Assembly: GCF_003610295.1 (NCBI RefSeq)
Contig: NZ_RAPV01000001.1
Span: 6,696,001 to 6,760,000 of the forward strand
DNA length: 64,000 nt
Reading direction: 5' to 3'
DNA from: Paraburkholderia sp. BL23I1N1
GTDB lineage: Bacteria; Pseudomonadota; Gammaproteobacteria; Burkholderiales; Burkholderiaceae
The notes beneath the pieces were generated by a model that made no database searches, was not told the DNA's origin, and saw only the letters and a list, made by a program, of their open reading frames with translations. Within the stretch, counting starts at the first letter, position 1; each line of letters begins with the position of its first letter. A program made the position numbers and the translations under genes. Positions 1 to 8,471 of this stretch are shown one piece after another.

Positions 1-589
1 ACGCGGCGGCAATGGTCAGCCCGACCGCCAGCATCATGATGATCCACAGCACCGTGCTCAACGCGCGGATCGATTCGATCCGCCGATAAAGCGCGAGCAC
101 GACCAGTGCGGTCACCCCGACACTGATCGCGCGGGTTTGCCAGGCCGAAAGACTCGGCAGGAAGAACCCCAGGTACTGAACAAAGCCGATGATGCCCGTG
201 CTCATGATGAGCGGAATGGACAACATCGCGGTCCAGACGAAGAGAAACGGCATCAGCTTGCCGGTGCGGTACTGGAAGGCTTCGCGCACGTAGAGATACG
301 TGCCGCCCGCGCCGGGCATCGCGGCGCCGAGCTCCGCCCAGACGAGGCCGTCCGCCATGGCCAGCACCGCGCCGAGAATCCAGCCGACGACGGCAAGTGG
401 CCCATTCAGCACGGCCACGATAGCCGGGATGGTCAGGAAGGGGCCGATCCCGCAGATCTGAATCATGTTCACCGCAGTTGCCGAGAACAGGCCGACGGAA
501 CGACGGAAATGCGGCGCGTCGACCGCCGGACGCTCGGCCGCGTCAGCCAGTGCGTTCGAGGACGGCTCCTGCCAGGCGGAATCGCTCAT
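1..589 (-). CDS. Amino-acid permease of the APC superfamily, N-terminal part (runs off the left edge)
   Basis: Reading the minus strand from the ATG at 589 gives an uninterrupted frame to the window edge. The product starts MSDSAWQEPSSNALADAAER and then shows successive hydrophobic segments. The first has the pattern SVGLFSATAVNMIQICGIGPF, typical of TM1 of APC amino-acid/polyamine carriers, and a later stretch reads PGAGGTYLYVREAF, which matches the conserved PxAGGxYxYxRxxF motif of the family. It is therefore an inner-membrane amino-acid or amine transporter. The substrate cannot be told from this part. It is divergent from the ROK regulator at 793, which may control it. About 195 residues are visible; the C-terminal half lies outside the window. 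Confidence 0.85.
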   Translation of the reverse strand, partial: MSDSAWQEPSSNALADAAERPAVDAPHFRRSVGLFSATAVNMIQICGIGPFLTIPAIVAVLNGPLAVVGWILGAVLAMADGLVWAELGAAMPGAGGTYLYVREAFQYRTGKLMPFLFVWTAMLSIPLIMSTGIIGFVQYLGFFLPSLSAWQTRAISVGVTALVVLALYRRIESIRALSTVLWIIMMLAVGLTIAAA

Positions 590-792
590 GTGTGTCTCCT
601 TGCGGCGCTCGCCGCGTTGATAGCCAGGTGCTCCGGGGTTTATCCATTTTTTTGCGAATGATAGGAAACTTTCTTTACTAATGCAATCCAACCAAAAATG
701 TTTCAGATCCCTTTTCAGTCCCAATCGACGGCCGCGGCTTGCCCAGCCGGACAGTCGTTGATAGGATCGGCCATCCCGAAACCAGACGCCCC

Positions 793-2004
793 ATGCACGC
801 GCATAGAAAGAACAGCCGGCCGACAGTCACCGTCACCCGAGGTCCCGCGTTCGTCCGCCAGGGCAACGAATGGGCTATCTATCAGCATCTGTTGTCGCTG
901 GCGCCTGCCTCGAGCCCGCAGCTTGCGGAGAGCACCGGGCTGTCCAAGGTGACGGTCTCGGCCGCACTCGGCAATCTCGAGCGGCTCGGGCTCGTCGAGC
1001 AGACCGGTGTGCGCGGGGGCAGCGCGGGACGCTCCCCGCGTCTTTACGCACCCCGGGCGCGAGCCGGTTTCGTGGTCGCGATCGACGTCGGCGCTGAATG
1101 GATACGTGGCGCGGTCGCCGATCTGACCGGCACGGTGGTGGCGCGGCTCGAAAAGCGCACCCCTGCCCGCGTGGAACGGCTGGTTGCCCGAATCGTCGAA
1201 CTCGTCGGCGCAATGCTGGAAGAACAGCGCGTCTCGCGCAGCGAGGTCCTTGCGACCGTGTTCGGCTCGCCTGGTGTACTGGATACGGAAAACGACCGGC
1301 TTCGCCTCGCGCCGAACCTGCCGGATCTGGAGCGTGCAGGCTTGATTCCGTCACTGCGAGAAGCGCTCGATGCCGACCTGCTGGTTGAGAACGATATCAA
1401 TCTGGCCACGCTAGGCGAACAGCAGCACGGCCTAGGGCGTGGCGTCGATAACTTCGTTTTTATGTCGGTCGGCACGGGTATCGGACTGGGGATCATCGCC
1501 GATGGAAGGCTGCATCGCGGCGCACATGGTTTCGCCGGCGAGATTGCCGTTCTGCCCGCGGCTCCGGCAGTCGGTTCGAAGTCCGATGGAATCTATCGCC
1601 CTATGTTCGAGGTGTCCGCCGCGGCGAAAGGGATTGTCGCGCACGCACAGCGGCGGGGTCTTGACGTGGCCAATGCAGAAGCGGTGTTCGTGGCGGCCCA
1701 CGCAGGCGATCCGCGCGCACTCGACTGCGTCGCGGAAGAAGCGCGACAGCTCTCGTGGGGACTCGCGTCGATTATTCCGATTCTCGATCCGAAACTGGTT
1801 GTGCTCGGCGGAGGTATCGGGCGAAGCGGCGCCCTGCTGCTACCGACAATTCGCGATCATCTCGCTGACTGGCTGCCTATCCCTGTGCCGGAATTTGCGG
1901 TCTCGGCGACCGGCACCGATGCTGTGCTGCTTGGGGCGATTGTTTTAGGCGTCGAACGGGGGCGGCTTAGGGCGTTTGAGCGGCTGGGGTATGCGACTTC
2001 GTAA
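793..2004 (+). CDS. ROK-family transcriptional regulator (HTH plus sugar-kinase-like domain)
   Basis: The 403-residue product has an N-terminal winged helix (about residues 20-75, with the ESTGLSKVTVSAALGNLERL recognition region) followed by a ROK domain: FVVAIDVGAEWIRGAVADL is the phosphate-1-like strand, ENDINLATLGEQ the DxNxxALGE signature and GTGIGLGII the glycine motif. Members such as NagC, Mlc and XylR are sugar-responsive repressors. An in-frame ATG exists at 739, but family N-termini fit the ATG at 793 better; neither has a strong ribosome site. Odd point: the Cys cluster (CxCGxxGC) that binds zinc in most ROK proteins is absent; the corresponding region after GAHGFAGEIAVLP has no cysteine. 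The gene is divergent from the permease at 589, which suggests a local target. Confidence 0.85.
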   Translation: MHAHRKNSRPTVTVTRGPAFVRQGNEWAIYQHLLSLAPASSPQLAESTGLSKVTVSAALGNLERLGLVEQTGVRGGSAGRSPRLYAPRARAGFVVAIDVGAEWIRGAVADLTGTVVARLEKRTPARVERLVARIVELVGAMLEEQRVSRSEVLATVFGSPGVLDTENDRLRLAPNLPDLERAGLIPSLREALDADLLVENDINLATLGEQQHGLGRGVDNFVFMSVGTGIGLGIIADGRLHRGAHGFAGEIAVLPAAPAVGSKSDGIYRPMFEVSAAAKGIVAHAQRRGLDVANAEAVFVAAHAGDPRALDCVAEEARQLSWGLASIIPILDPKLVVLGGGIGRSGALLLPTIRDHLADWLPIPVPEFAVSATGTDAVLLGAIVLGVERGRLRAFERLGYATS

Positions 2005-2197
2005 TGCGGCCTCGTGGCGTTCGTGGATGAATCGCTTGACGTTGGCGGTTGCCTGAACTTTTGCTATGCCTTGGCGCGCGGTTAGCGGCCTCTATCAGGA
2101 AGACCCAAGTTCAGCCGCAGCGATGGGTCGAGTGAGGCCTATGCGGCCCGTCGTCGAACTCGAGATCGCTCCGTTCAGCAAACTGTGCCGAAGTAGT

Positions 2198-2213
2198 ATA
2201 TGATGACCATCAT
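2198..2213. promoter_or_regulatory. Putative TetR operator, copy 1 (overlaps the tetR start)
   Basis: The inverted repeat ATGAT-GACC-ATCAT sits over the first codons of the TetR gene. The 16-base core ATATGATGACCATCAT is repeated with two changes at 2846-2861, before the SDR gene. Duplication of the same imperfect palindrome at both transcription starts of a TetR cluster is the usual autoregulation layout. Assignment of the binding protein is inference. Confidence 0.6.
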
Positions 2214-2808
2214 GCAAAAGTCACCACTCACTCGGAAACCCGCCAGCCGTAAGGAAATCACGCACGAGCGCATCGTCGAGGTTGCCGCGCGCGCAATTCG
2301 GCGCAGCGGCTACGACGGAACGGGCGTGGCCGACATCATGAAAGAGGCCGGCCTGACACATGGCGGCTTCTACGCGCACTTTCCGTCGCGGGAGGTGTTG
2401 CTTGCCGAAGCGGCTGACCGCGCCGGTGCCCAGGCCGTGGCCCTGTCGGCGCAAATCGCCGCCTCGGTACCGCCGGAGCAGGCATTGCCGTCGATGGTGC
2501 GTGCCTATTTGTCGAAGGAGCACCGTGAAGCCATAGAGACCGGCTGCCCGGTCTCCGCCCTGGGTTCGGAGATGCCGCGCCAGGCGCCGGTCGTTCGGCG
2601 CGCGGCCACCCGCCGCATCAAGGAGATGATCGATGTCGTTACGCGCCAATTGCCCGATTGGGGCCAGCCGGGCGCGCATGAACAGGCACTGATGACCGTT
2701 GCGACCATGGTCGGCACCATGGTGCTGGCGCGCGCCGTCGACGACCCCACGCTGTCGGACAGTTTTCTTGAAGCCGCATTGAAAAAACTCGCCCCCACTG
2801 ACGAGTAA
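2200..2808 (+). CDS. TetR/AcrR-family transcriptional repressor
   Basis: The product is 202 residues from ATG 2200, or 198 from ATG 2212; both ATGs lie inside the operator-like palindrome, so the transcript may be nearly leaderless. Residues about 22-70 form the TetR helix-turn-helix: RIVEVAARAIRRSGYDGTG, then VADIMKEAGLTHGGFYAHF with the conserved GxxxxxFYxHF end of the recognition helix. The remaining helical region is the ligand-binding dimer domain, whose ligand is unknown. It is followed in the same direction by an SDR and a quinone-oxidoreductase-like enzyme, so it probably represses these two dehydrogenases in response to a reactive small molecule; that role is inferred from context. 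Confidence 0.9.
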   Translation: MMTIMQKSPLTRKPASRKEITHERIVEVAARAIRRSGYDGTGVADIMKEAGLTHGGFYAHFPSREVLLAEAADRAGAQAVALSAQIAASVPPEQALPSMVRAYLSKEHREAIETGCPVSALGSEMPRQAPVVRRAATRRIKEMIDVVTRQLPDWGQPGAHEQALMTVATMVGTMVLARAVDDPTLSDSFLEAALKKLAPTDE

Positions 2809-2842
2809 ATCCGCTTGCCAGGTGTGCGTTTTTGCTGGATCT

Positions 2843-2866
2843 AAAATATGACGAGCATCATATTTT
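2843..2866. promoter_or_regulatory. Putative TetR operator, copy 2 (before the SDR gene)
   Basis: AAAATATGA and TCATATTTT form perfect 9-base arms around CGAGCA. The centre matches the palindrome over the tetR start in 14 of 16 positions. It lies 59 bases before the SDR start codon, a suitable place to block the SDR-oxidoreductase promoter. Confidence 0.65.
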
Positions 2867-2924
2867 TTGGCAAAAATGAACACGCGACTAACCACGTTAA
2901 GACATTCCTCACTACCGGAAGAAC

Positions 2925-3737
2925 ATGATGAAAAGCGGCATAGCCCTCGTGACGGGCGCCTCGTCGGGTATCGGCGAAGCCACGGCAAACAGCCTTACCC
3001 AGGCCGGGTACAAGGTCTACGGCACCAGCCGGCGCGGTGCAAAAGCCGGTCAGCGGACGTTCAAGATGCTGCCGCTGGACGTGACTAGCGATGCATCAGT
3101 CGAAGCAGCCGTGAAGGAAGTACTGCGCCTGAACGGCCGCATCGACCTGCTGGTGAACAACGCTGGCTTCGGCGTTGCCCCCGCCGCTGCCGAAGAAAGT
3201 TCGCTTGAACAGGCCCGTGCGATCTTCGATACGAATTTCTTTGGGATTGTCCGCATGACGCGTGCCGTGCTGCCTCATATGCGGCAACAAGGCAGTGGCC
3301 GCATCATCAACATCGGCTCTGTCCTGGGTTTCCTGCCCATGCCCTATATGGCGCTGTATTCCGCCACCAAGCACGCGGTTGCGGGCTACTCGGAGTCGCT
3401 CGATCACGAGTTGCGTACGCTGGGCATCCGGGTATCGGTCATTGAGCCTGCCTACATCAAGACGCCGTTCGACGCGAACTTCATGGCACCCGATGCCCTC
3501 CTCGACGCGTACCGCGAGGTCCGCGCGGCCGTAGATAAGCGAGTCAAGGACGTGGTCGAGGGCGCTGACGGTCCCGAGGTCGTGGCCGAGACCGTGCTGC
3601 AGGCCGCTCTCGCGGCTCGCCCGAAACTCCGCTATGCCGCGGGAGGACTCGCCGGCCGCCTGCGATTGCTACGCAGATTTGCGCCTGTGGGCCTCGTGGA
3701 CGCCGGCATTCGCAAAGATCTGCGCCTCACAACGTAG
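2925..3737 (+). CDS. Short-chain dehydrogenase/reductase (SDR)
   Basis: This 270-residue classical SDR has the Rossmann nucleotide motif TGASSGIG near the N-terminus, the NNAGFG motif, a catalytic serine region (IINIGSVLGFLP) and the YSATK active-site motif, followed by the IEPAYIKT segment. It reduces or oxidises a carbonyl/alcohol with NAD(P); the substrate is not predictable. The start may be the first or second codon of the ATG-ATG pair at 2925. It follows the TetR gene and the operator at 2843 and precedes an oxidoreductase by 46 bases, forming a likely operon. Confidence 0.9.
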   Translation: MMKSGIALVTGASSGIGEATANSLTQAGYKVYGTSRRGAKAGQRTFKMLPLDVTSDASVEAAVKEVLRLNGRIDLLVNNAGFGVAPAAAEESSLEQARAIFDTNFFGIVRMTRAVLPHMRQQGSGRIINIGSVLGFLPMPYMALYSATKHAVAGYSESLDHELRTLGIRVSVIEPAYIKTPFDANFMAPDALLDAYREVRAAVDKRVKDVVEGADGPEVVAETVLQAALAARPKLRYAAGGLAGRLRLLRRFAPVGLVDAGIRKDLRLTT

Positions 3738-3783
3738 ACGGTACTACTTCACACAACGAGAAACAGACAAGGAACAACGCATC

Positions 3784-4788
3784 ATGATGAAGGCATTCGT
3801 CGTCGATCGATATGGACGCAAGCATGGCGCACGAGCCGGCGATATGCCGGTTCCGGAACTTCGTGAGGATGACGTATTGATCCAGATTCACGCCGCTGGC
3901 GTGAACCCGCTCGATTCAAAGATCAGGGATGGAGAGTTCAAGCTTATTTTGCCCTATCGTTTGCCACTGATTTTGGGTAATGACCTGGCTGGGGTCATTG
4001 TCCGCGTCGGATCCCATGTGCGGCGCTTCAAGCCGGGCGACGAGGTGTACGCGCGACCGCCCAAAGATCGGATCGGCACTTTCGCGGAATTTATCGCGAT
4101 CAAGGAAGACGCAGTGGCCCTGAAGCCCAAAGCGCTCAGCATGGAAGAAGCGGCTTCAATTCCGTTGGTGGGCTTGACTGCGTGGCAGGCACTGGTCGAA
4201 CGAGCGCAACTGAAGAAAGGGCAAAAGGTGCTCATACACGCCGGCTCCGGCGGGGTTGGCACCTTTGCCATTCAACTGGCGAAGCACCTCGGCGCGACCG
4301 TCGCTACGACAGCAAGCGCCGCGAATGCCGGATTGATGAAGCAGCTCGGTGCGGATATCGTTATCGATTACAAGAAAGACGACTTTGCCGCCGTATTGAA
4401 AGACTACGACGTGGTGCTGGATACGCAGGGCGGAAATACGCTCGAAAAATCGCTGCGCGTGCTCAAGCCAGGTGGCAAGCTCATCGGGATCGCCGGTCCG
4501 CCCGATCCTGATTTTGCCAGGCAGATAGGTGCCTCCTGGTTCCTGAAAACAGCGGTACGGTTTCTAAGCTATCGCATCCGAAAGGCGGCGAGACGTCGTG
4601 ACGTCGGCTATTCATTCCTCTTCATGCGTGCCGATGGAGACCAACTTGCGCAGATCGCCAAGCTCGTCGACGCAGCTGCGATAAGGCCTGTGATCGATCG
4701 GATCTTCCCGTTCGAATCAACGCGAGAGGCTATGACTTACATCGAAACAGGACGTGCAAAGGGTAAGGTCGTCATCAAGATTCGATAG
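3784..4788 (+). CDS. NADP-dependent quinone-oxidoreductase-like medium-chain dehydrogenase
   Basis: The 334-residue product is a medium-chain dehydrogenase/reductase of the quinone oxidoreductase branch. The GroES-like N-terminal part has HAAGVNPLDSKIRDG and ILGNDLAGVIVRVG. The Rossmann domain has HAGSGGVGTFAIQLAKHLGA, the AxGGVGxxAxQxA signature. Zinc-binding cysteines of alcohol dehydrogenases are lacking, as expected for this branch. The frame is open upstream to 3634, but ATG 3784 follows AAGGAA and matches the family start MKAF. It is the last gene of the TetR-SDR cluster and would reduce quinones or alpha,beta-unsaturated carbonyls. Confidence 0.9.
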   Translation: MMKAFVVDRYGRKHGARAGDMPVPELREDDVLIQIHAAGVNPLDSKIRDGEFKLILPYRLPLILGNDLAGVIVRVGSHVRRFKPGDEVYARPPKDRIGTFAEFIAIKEDAVALKPKALSMEEAASIPLVGLTAWQALVERAQLKKGQKVLIHAGSGGVGTFAIQLAKHLGATVATTASAANAGLMKQLGADIVIDYKKDDFAAVLKDYDVVLDTQGGNTLEKSLRVLKPGGKLIGIAGPPDPDFARQIGASWFLKTAVRFLSYRIRKAARRRDVGYSFLFMRADGDQLAQIAKLVDAAAIRPVIDRIFPFESTREAMTYIETGRAKGKVVIKIR

Positions 4789-4870
4789 ACGGAGGGATCT
4801 CTGTTTGTTTCCTGGCAGAGACAACGGCGCCTGGTGCTTGCCCGACGTGAAGTTCTTGCAACGTGGAACG

Positions 4871-5359
4871 TCAGCTTCCGTTGTCAGCGCGGAGCCGCGC
4901 GTCCAGCCGCCGCGCCAGCGCCGCGCCACCTTCGCGCATCACTGCATCGTGGTTCCATCGGAAAACCGGTCGCAACAACGGCGCCAATGCATTCATCCAC
5001 GTGCGGTTCGTATGCACGCACCAGTCATAGCGGACCACGGTCAGGCTGCCCCCGTCGGTTGAAAAACTCCAACGGCCGGCGCCTTCGACGTCGCCACTGG
5101 CTTCTCCCTCCAACGCGACCAACGGATCGACGCGCGTCACCCGCATATCGAACACGAGTCGATAGGGCAACCAGCCTTTCCACGTATAGCGTTGTACGAC
5201 GCCCACGCCCCGCTCGGACCCCGCCTCCAGCTGGTCCACGCGCTCGACGTTAATCCACCACTCGGGCCAGCGCGCCGAATCATGGATTGCCGCCCAAACT
5301 TCCTGCACTGGCGCATCGATGCGCCAAATGGTGCAAAAGCGGTATTCGACCGTCCGCAA
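4871..5359 (-). CDS. SRPBCC (START-like) ligand-binding domain protein, TTG start
   Basis: The 162-residue product has the START/Bet v1-like pattern: the N-terminal strand YRFCTIWRIDAPVQEVWAAI is followed by DSARWPEWW, and the last helix closes the cavity. Such proteins bind hydrophobic ligands or act as polyketide cyclase-like enzymes, and the function here is unknown. The best start is TTG at 5359, placed four bases after GGAGG; an ATG at 5370 is in another frame. It stands alone, convergent with the oxidoreductase at 3784-4788. Confidence 0.75.
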   Translation of the reverse strand: MRTVEYRFCTIWRIDAPVQEVWAAIHDSARWPEWWINVERVDQLEAGSERGVGVVQRYTWKGWLPYRLVFDMRVTRVDPLVALEGEASGDVEGAGRWSFSTDGGSLTVVRYDWCVHTNRTWMNALAPLLRPVFRWNHDAVMREGGAALARRLDARLRADNGS

Positions 5360-5487
5360 GCGGCCTCCATTACCTGACAGTGCCCTGATGGTCGATGTCG
5401 TCGTAATTACTTGGGCGATATGAAAGTTGAACGGGATAGCATCGCCTGGCGCAGCAGACCTTAGCTGGCGCGCGGCGCTGGTGTCAT

Positions 5488-5622
5488 CTATTTGGCTTGT
5501 TCGGCCGAGTTATGGATGGCCTGGCCACCTTTCGATATGTCCTCGCCGGCTCCAGCAATCGTGTTACAGCCTGCGAGAAGAGTGGTACCCGCAACTAGAA
5601 GCAAAGCAATGAGTCGTGTCAT
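5488..5622 (-). CDS. Entericidin-family small lipoprotein
   Basis: This 44-residue peptide starts MTRLIALLLVAGTTLLAGCN: a signal peptide ending in the lipobox LLAGC, so the mature lipoprotein starts at the cysteine. The remainder, NTIAGAGEDISKGGQAIHNSAEQ, is the entericidin A/B pattern (NTxxGxGxDxxxxGxxI). The start at 5622 follows GGAGAAGG; the longer open frame upstream is not coding. Entericidins are cell-envelope stress lipoproteins with a toxin/antidote role proposed in enterobacteria. Only one copy is present here. Confidence 0.88.
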   Translation of the reverse strand: MTRLIALLLVAGTTLLAGCNTIAGAGEDISKGGQAIHNSAEQAK

Positions 5623-5827
5623 GTTGCCTTCTCCGAGGAGTTCTTGACGTCGGCAGCAGTGCCGATACCAGATGGGCATGAATGTCGCGGATTCATCGGG
5701 GACCGCCGCGTACAAGCATGCTCGCATGAATATTATTGTAAGCGAGATGCGGGCCAGCGGTGGCAACAGGCTTACGCTGAGACCTGCGGTTCGAATCGCG
5801 ACGCCCTATAGCACCAAAAAGAGCGGA

Positions 5828-6493
5828 CTATGTTCGCATTAGCGATTTATTTACTACGTCGAATCCGGACCCAGGATTTGATTCCGGTCGAAAAGCTAAT
5901 CGCGTCCAGGTCACGCCCATGTTGCGGTTCACTTGCTGAATGGAATCGGTGCCGAGAATGAGCACAGGCTGCAAGCCTTCGATGCGCGCGAGCTCAATGG
6001 TTTCTTCCGCCGAAACGTCAAACATGCGCCGGCCTGGTGGCACGGGCCCATGTCGAAGGGACATGATCACCACGCCCCCTTCGCTCACAAGAGAAGTTAC
6101 GTTCGGCATCGCCCGACGGCGCTGTTCCTCGTCAAGATGCATCCACACGGCGGTGAGCATAACTACGTCAAATGTTTCCTTCCTTGAAAGCAGGACGGCA
6201 AGATCGGGGAGGCTGTCATCGACCCATTCAACCCGCGACGACGGATGCAACTCGATTCCGGCAGCGCGCAGTGGGTCGACGGGTTCAACCGCGACGACGG
6301 TGTGCCCCATTGCCGCGAACGCGGCCGCGTCCACCCCCACTCCCGAACCAACGTCGAGAATTCTCGACGGAACCTCGGGTATCAGATGCAGGACCGGTTT
6401 GTGTTGGTCGGCAAACGAGATGTTCTGCCATCGCTTGACAAGCGACTGCGCATGCTCGGCGTAGCCTTCTGTTCCGCTGACCTCAATGCACAT
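5828..6493 (-). CDS. Class I SAM-dependent methyltransferase
   Basis: The 221-residue protein has motif I as ILDVGSGVGVDAAAFAAMGH, an acidic end of beta-2 (VVAVEPVDPLR), and motif IV-like FDVVMLTAVWMHL. This identifies a Rossmann-fold methyltransferase. The SPS-like substrate region (VIMSLRHGPVPPGRRMFDVS) resembles small-molecule methyltransferases. The acceptor is unknown. It is flanked by small genes of unknown role, so context gives no pathway. Confidence 0.85.
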   Translation of the reverse strand: MCIEVSGTEGYAEHAQSLVKRWQNISFADQHKPVLHLIPEVPSRILDVGSGVGVDAAAFAAMGHTVVAVEPVDPLRAAGIELHPSSRVEWVDDSLPDLAVLLSRKETFDVVMLTAVWMHLDEEQRRRAMPNVTSLVSEGGVVIMSLRHGPVPPGRRMFDVSAEETIELARIEGLQPVLILGTDSIQQVNRNMGVTWTRLAFRPESNPGSGFDVVNKSLMRT

Positions 6494-6681
6494 CGATTAC
6501 GCCTGAAGTTTCGCTACTCGCGGAGTCTGCCGGATTGTCGTCGATCTGGCGGGGGGAGTCCGAGGCTCGTTTCCGGACCTTGACCTGCCCTTCGATATTG
6601 CCAGGAGAAGACACTCATTTGCGGTTTGTTGAGTGTCCCATCCAGATCGAAACGAGGGTACCTCGCACGCACAAGACGACA

Positions 6682-6912
6682 TCAAACCAACTTGTCAGCA
6701 ATGCGAACGTGAGCATCGGTGATATGAAACCCATAATTCTCGATGTCGTCCAGACACGATCCCGGGTCAACACCTGGGGTCGGTTTGTCGCGGCTCAACT
6801 CCACTGACCTAAATGAAACCCAAGGAGCGAACTTTGCCGGCAGGTTCGCCGCCGTTTCGTCTGCCGTAAAGCCGAACACGCGACCGGGTCCCCGAAAAAT
6901 ATGGACAAGCAT
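6682..6912 (-). CDS. Small conserved-looking protein of unknown function
   Basis: A 76-residue product starting MLVHIFRGPGRVFGFTADET. The ATG at 6912 is preceded by AGGAG at an eight-base distance, which favours it over the ATG at 6936. The sequence is soluble, balanced in charge and ends in an alternating hydrophobic pattern (GFHITDAHVRIADKLV), so it looks like a real folded protein. I recognise no domain. It lies just downstream of a decayed LysR gene in the same direction. Confidence 0.6.
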   Translation of the reverse strand: MLVHIFRGPGRVFGFTADETAANLPAKFAPWVSFRSVELSRDKPTPGVDPGSCLDDIENYGFHITDAHVRIADKLV

Positions 6913-6970
6913 TTCGTACACTCCTGTGGTGGACACATAACGATACGCTTAACGCACCCGTCTTTGCGGG

Positions 6971-7123
6971 CTAAAGGCGAATGCCAAGGTGCATTTCCAG
7001 TGCAGCGACGCGTCTCGATACAACTGAACCATCTCTACCAAGGCGACGTCCGGCCGCGGAGAAACTGCCGGTTTCAAGCATCGCGAGGAAGGCTTCAGTC
7101 TGGTCGGCTTCGATACTGTTCAT
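6971..7123 (-). pseudogene. Remnant of a LysR-family regulator (HTH only)
   Basis: Reading the minus strand from ATG 7123 gives 50 residues to a TAG at 6971. The segment AFLAMLETGSFSAAGRRLGR, then VVSRRVAALEMHLGIRL, is the start of a LysR helix-turn-helix. The stop falls just where the family continues with the R-T-x-R-x-x-x-LTxxG wing. The co-inducer domain is absent. It is divergent from the shortened zinc-alcohol dehydrogenase at 7224, so the pair looks like a regulator and its target that decayed together. Confidence 0.7.
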
Positions 7124-7223
7124 TAATGCACCATGCGCAGCAATGTTATGTTTCTGCGGTGAATTATAGCGTCCACGCCTTGTTAGGATGTCCTCCTCGC
7201 GATTGGAATTTCGGAGGTTTTCT

Positions 7224-7364
7224 ATGCGGGCATTTCAGCTCAATGCAGCCGCCGCCGGAACGATCTTTGTAGTGGGCTTTGTCAGCGGGATGGATCTCAC
7301 GATCCCGGTGTTGCCAATCAATCTGAAGACATTGCGTATCATCGGCAGCAGCCGGCAGTCTTGA
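7224..7364 (+). pseudogene. Zinc-type alcohol dehydrogenase remnant with a large internal deletion
   Basis: The ATG at 7224 follows GGAGG and starts MRAFQLNA, a usual N-terminus for zinc-dependent medium-chain dehydrogenases. It then jumps directly to AGTIFVVGFVSGMDLTIPVL and PINLKTLRIIGSS, which belongs near residues 240-290 of a 330-residue enzyme. The frame stops at 7364 after 46 codons. The two ends are in frame, so a deletion of roughly 700 bases removed the catalytic and most of the NAD-binding region. The following bases also read like more C-terminal sequence in another frame. Confidence 0.7.
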
Positions 7365-7422
7365 GCAGAGCGCGAAGTTGTTGAGGATGAAGGTGGCGAT
7401 GTTGAACGGTTGACGTTGGCAG

Positions 7423-7959
7423 TCATCGCCCTTCGACCTTTCTGCCATCGAGGCTTACTTGCACACCCAGAACACAATTTGCAGAACACTGGGTGCCGTC
7501 AGCGGCCGGGTCAGACGAAGGGACGGTCTCAGCATCCAGAATGCCTTTGACAACTTTTCCCTCGTCAGCGACGACAATTCGTGCGTCGAGCACAGCGCCG
7601 CTGTCGTAGACCATGTGCATTGAACCGGTGCAATCCGCGCTCACCGTGTAGGTGCCGGTTTGATTGGGGTTGAACTCGGTCTGTGCCGCTCGCGGGGCGC
7701 CGTTGACGGTAAGAAAATCGGTACGCGCAAAGTGGCCCGCGCCATCAAATTTCTGCAGGGCGACGCCATCGATGATGCTCGCAGTCGTATAGCGATGTAG
7801 ACCCTGGGTATCCAGCAACCCAAGAAGCTCGCCATGCACGCTAAACCCGTAAGTTCCCCTTAAGGTTGCGTTTGAGCACTCGCTCTCGGCATAGGCTGTG
7901 CCGCCACTGCAGAGCAACACCAATACTGCCGACAACACTGTTACACGATTGCTGGCCAT
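7423..7959 (-). CDS. Secreted protein of unknown function
   Basis: The 178-residue product starts MASNRVTVLSAVLVLLCSGG and has a signal peptide with cleavage likely after TAYA. The start at 7959 follows AGGAG by six bases; the upstream ATG 7965 would leave no spacing. The mature part begins ECSNATLRGTYGFSVHGELLG, with paired cysteines near both ends and a beta-rich pattern (GTYTVSADCTGSMHMVY). This layout is common in proteobacterial exported proteins of unknown function. It is convergent with the alcohol dehydrogenase remnant. Confidence 0.7.
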   Translation of the reverse strand: MASNRVTVLSAVLVLLCSGGTAYAESECSNATLRGTYGFSVHGELLGLLDTQGLHRYTTASIIDGVALQKFDGAGHFARTDFLTVNGAPRAAQTEFNPNQTGTYTVSADCTGSMHMVYDSGAVLDARIVVADEGKVVKGILDAETVPSSDPAADGTQCSANCVLGVQVSLDGRKVEGR

Positions 7960-8471
7960 GCCCATCTCCTGGTTAGCGGGTCGATTCGATATGGCGAGGC
8001 GAACTCGCACGCACGCTCGACGATTGCGTTGCGTAATCCGTTATAGGTTGGGGTCGACAAAGATTCCAGGCGACACCGCGAGGCTTTTTTGCGGCGTAAT
8101 GTGAGCGCTTTTTCGGGCGGCGCGAGTCTTCAATCCGTACAGCGCCCGATCTCCGCGGGAGGCGGCGATCGGCGACACGCCCAGCCAGTGGGCGCGCGAC
8201 CTTGTTTCCACACTATCGTGTCGGGCTCGCCCACCAGCCATGAGTGCTCTGGATTTGCTGCGCAAGTGCGCCGCGAACTTACCGCCTCGCGTGTGCGCGG
8301 GCTCGCAAGTTAACGATTTCTTCATATTGCGTCGATAGTGATTTCTGCGGTCCGATCGCAACATCAGGCAAGCGCTACGAACGGGACGCCGCGGGCGAAG
8401 TCGTTCGAAACCGCCATTGCGGCCAACCGTCTGTTGACCGTGTCCGCATTACTTTGCTGGAGTCAGTCAAC
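7960..8471. other. Non-coding stretch before the DUF4148-like gene
   Basis: About 510 bases hold no frame that I can support. A minus-strand frame at 8041-8364 has no ribosome site and no recognisable composition. The stretch contains the promoters of the two flanking divergent genes, but I could not place them. Confidence 0.4.
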
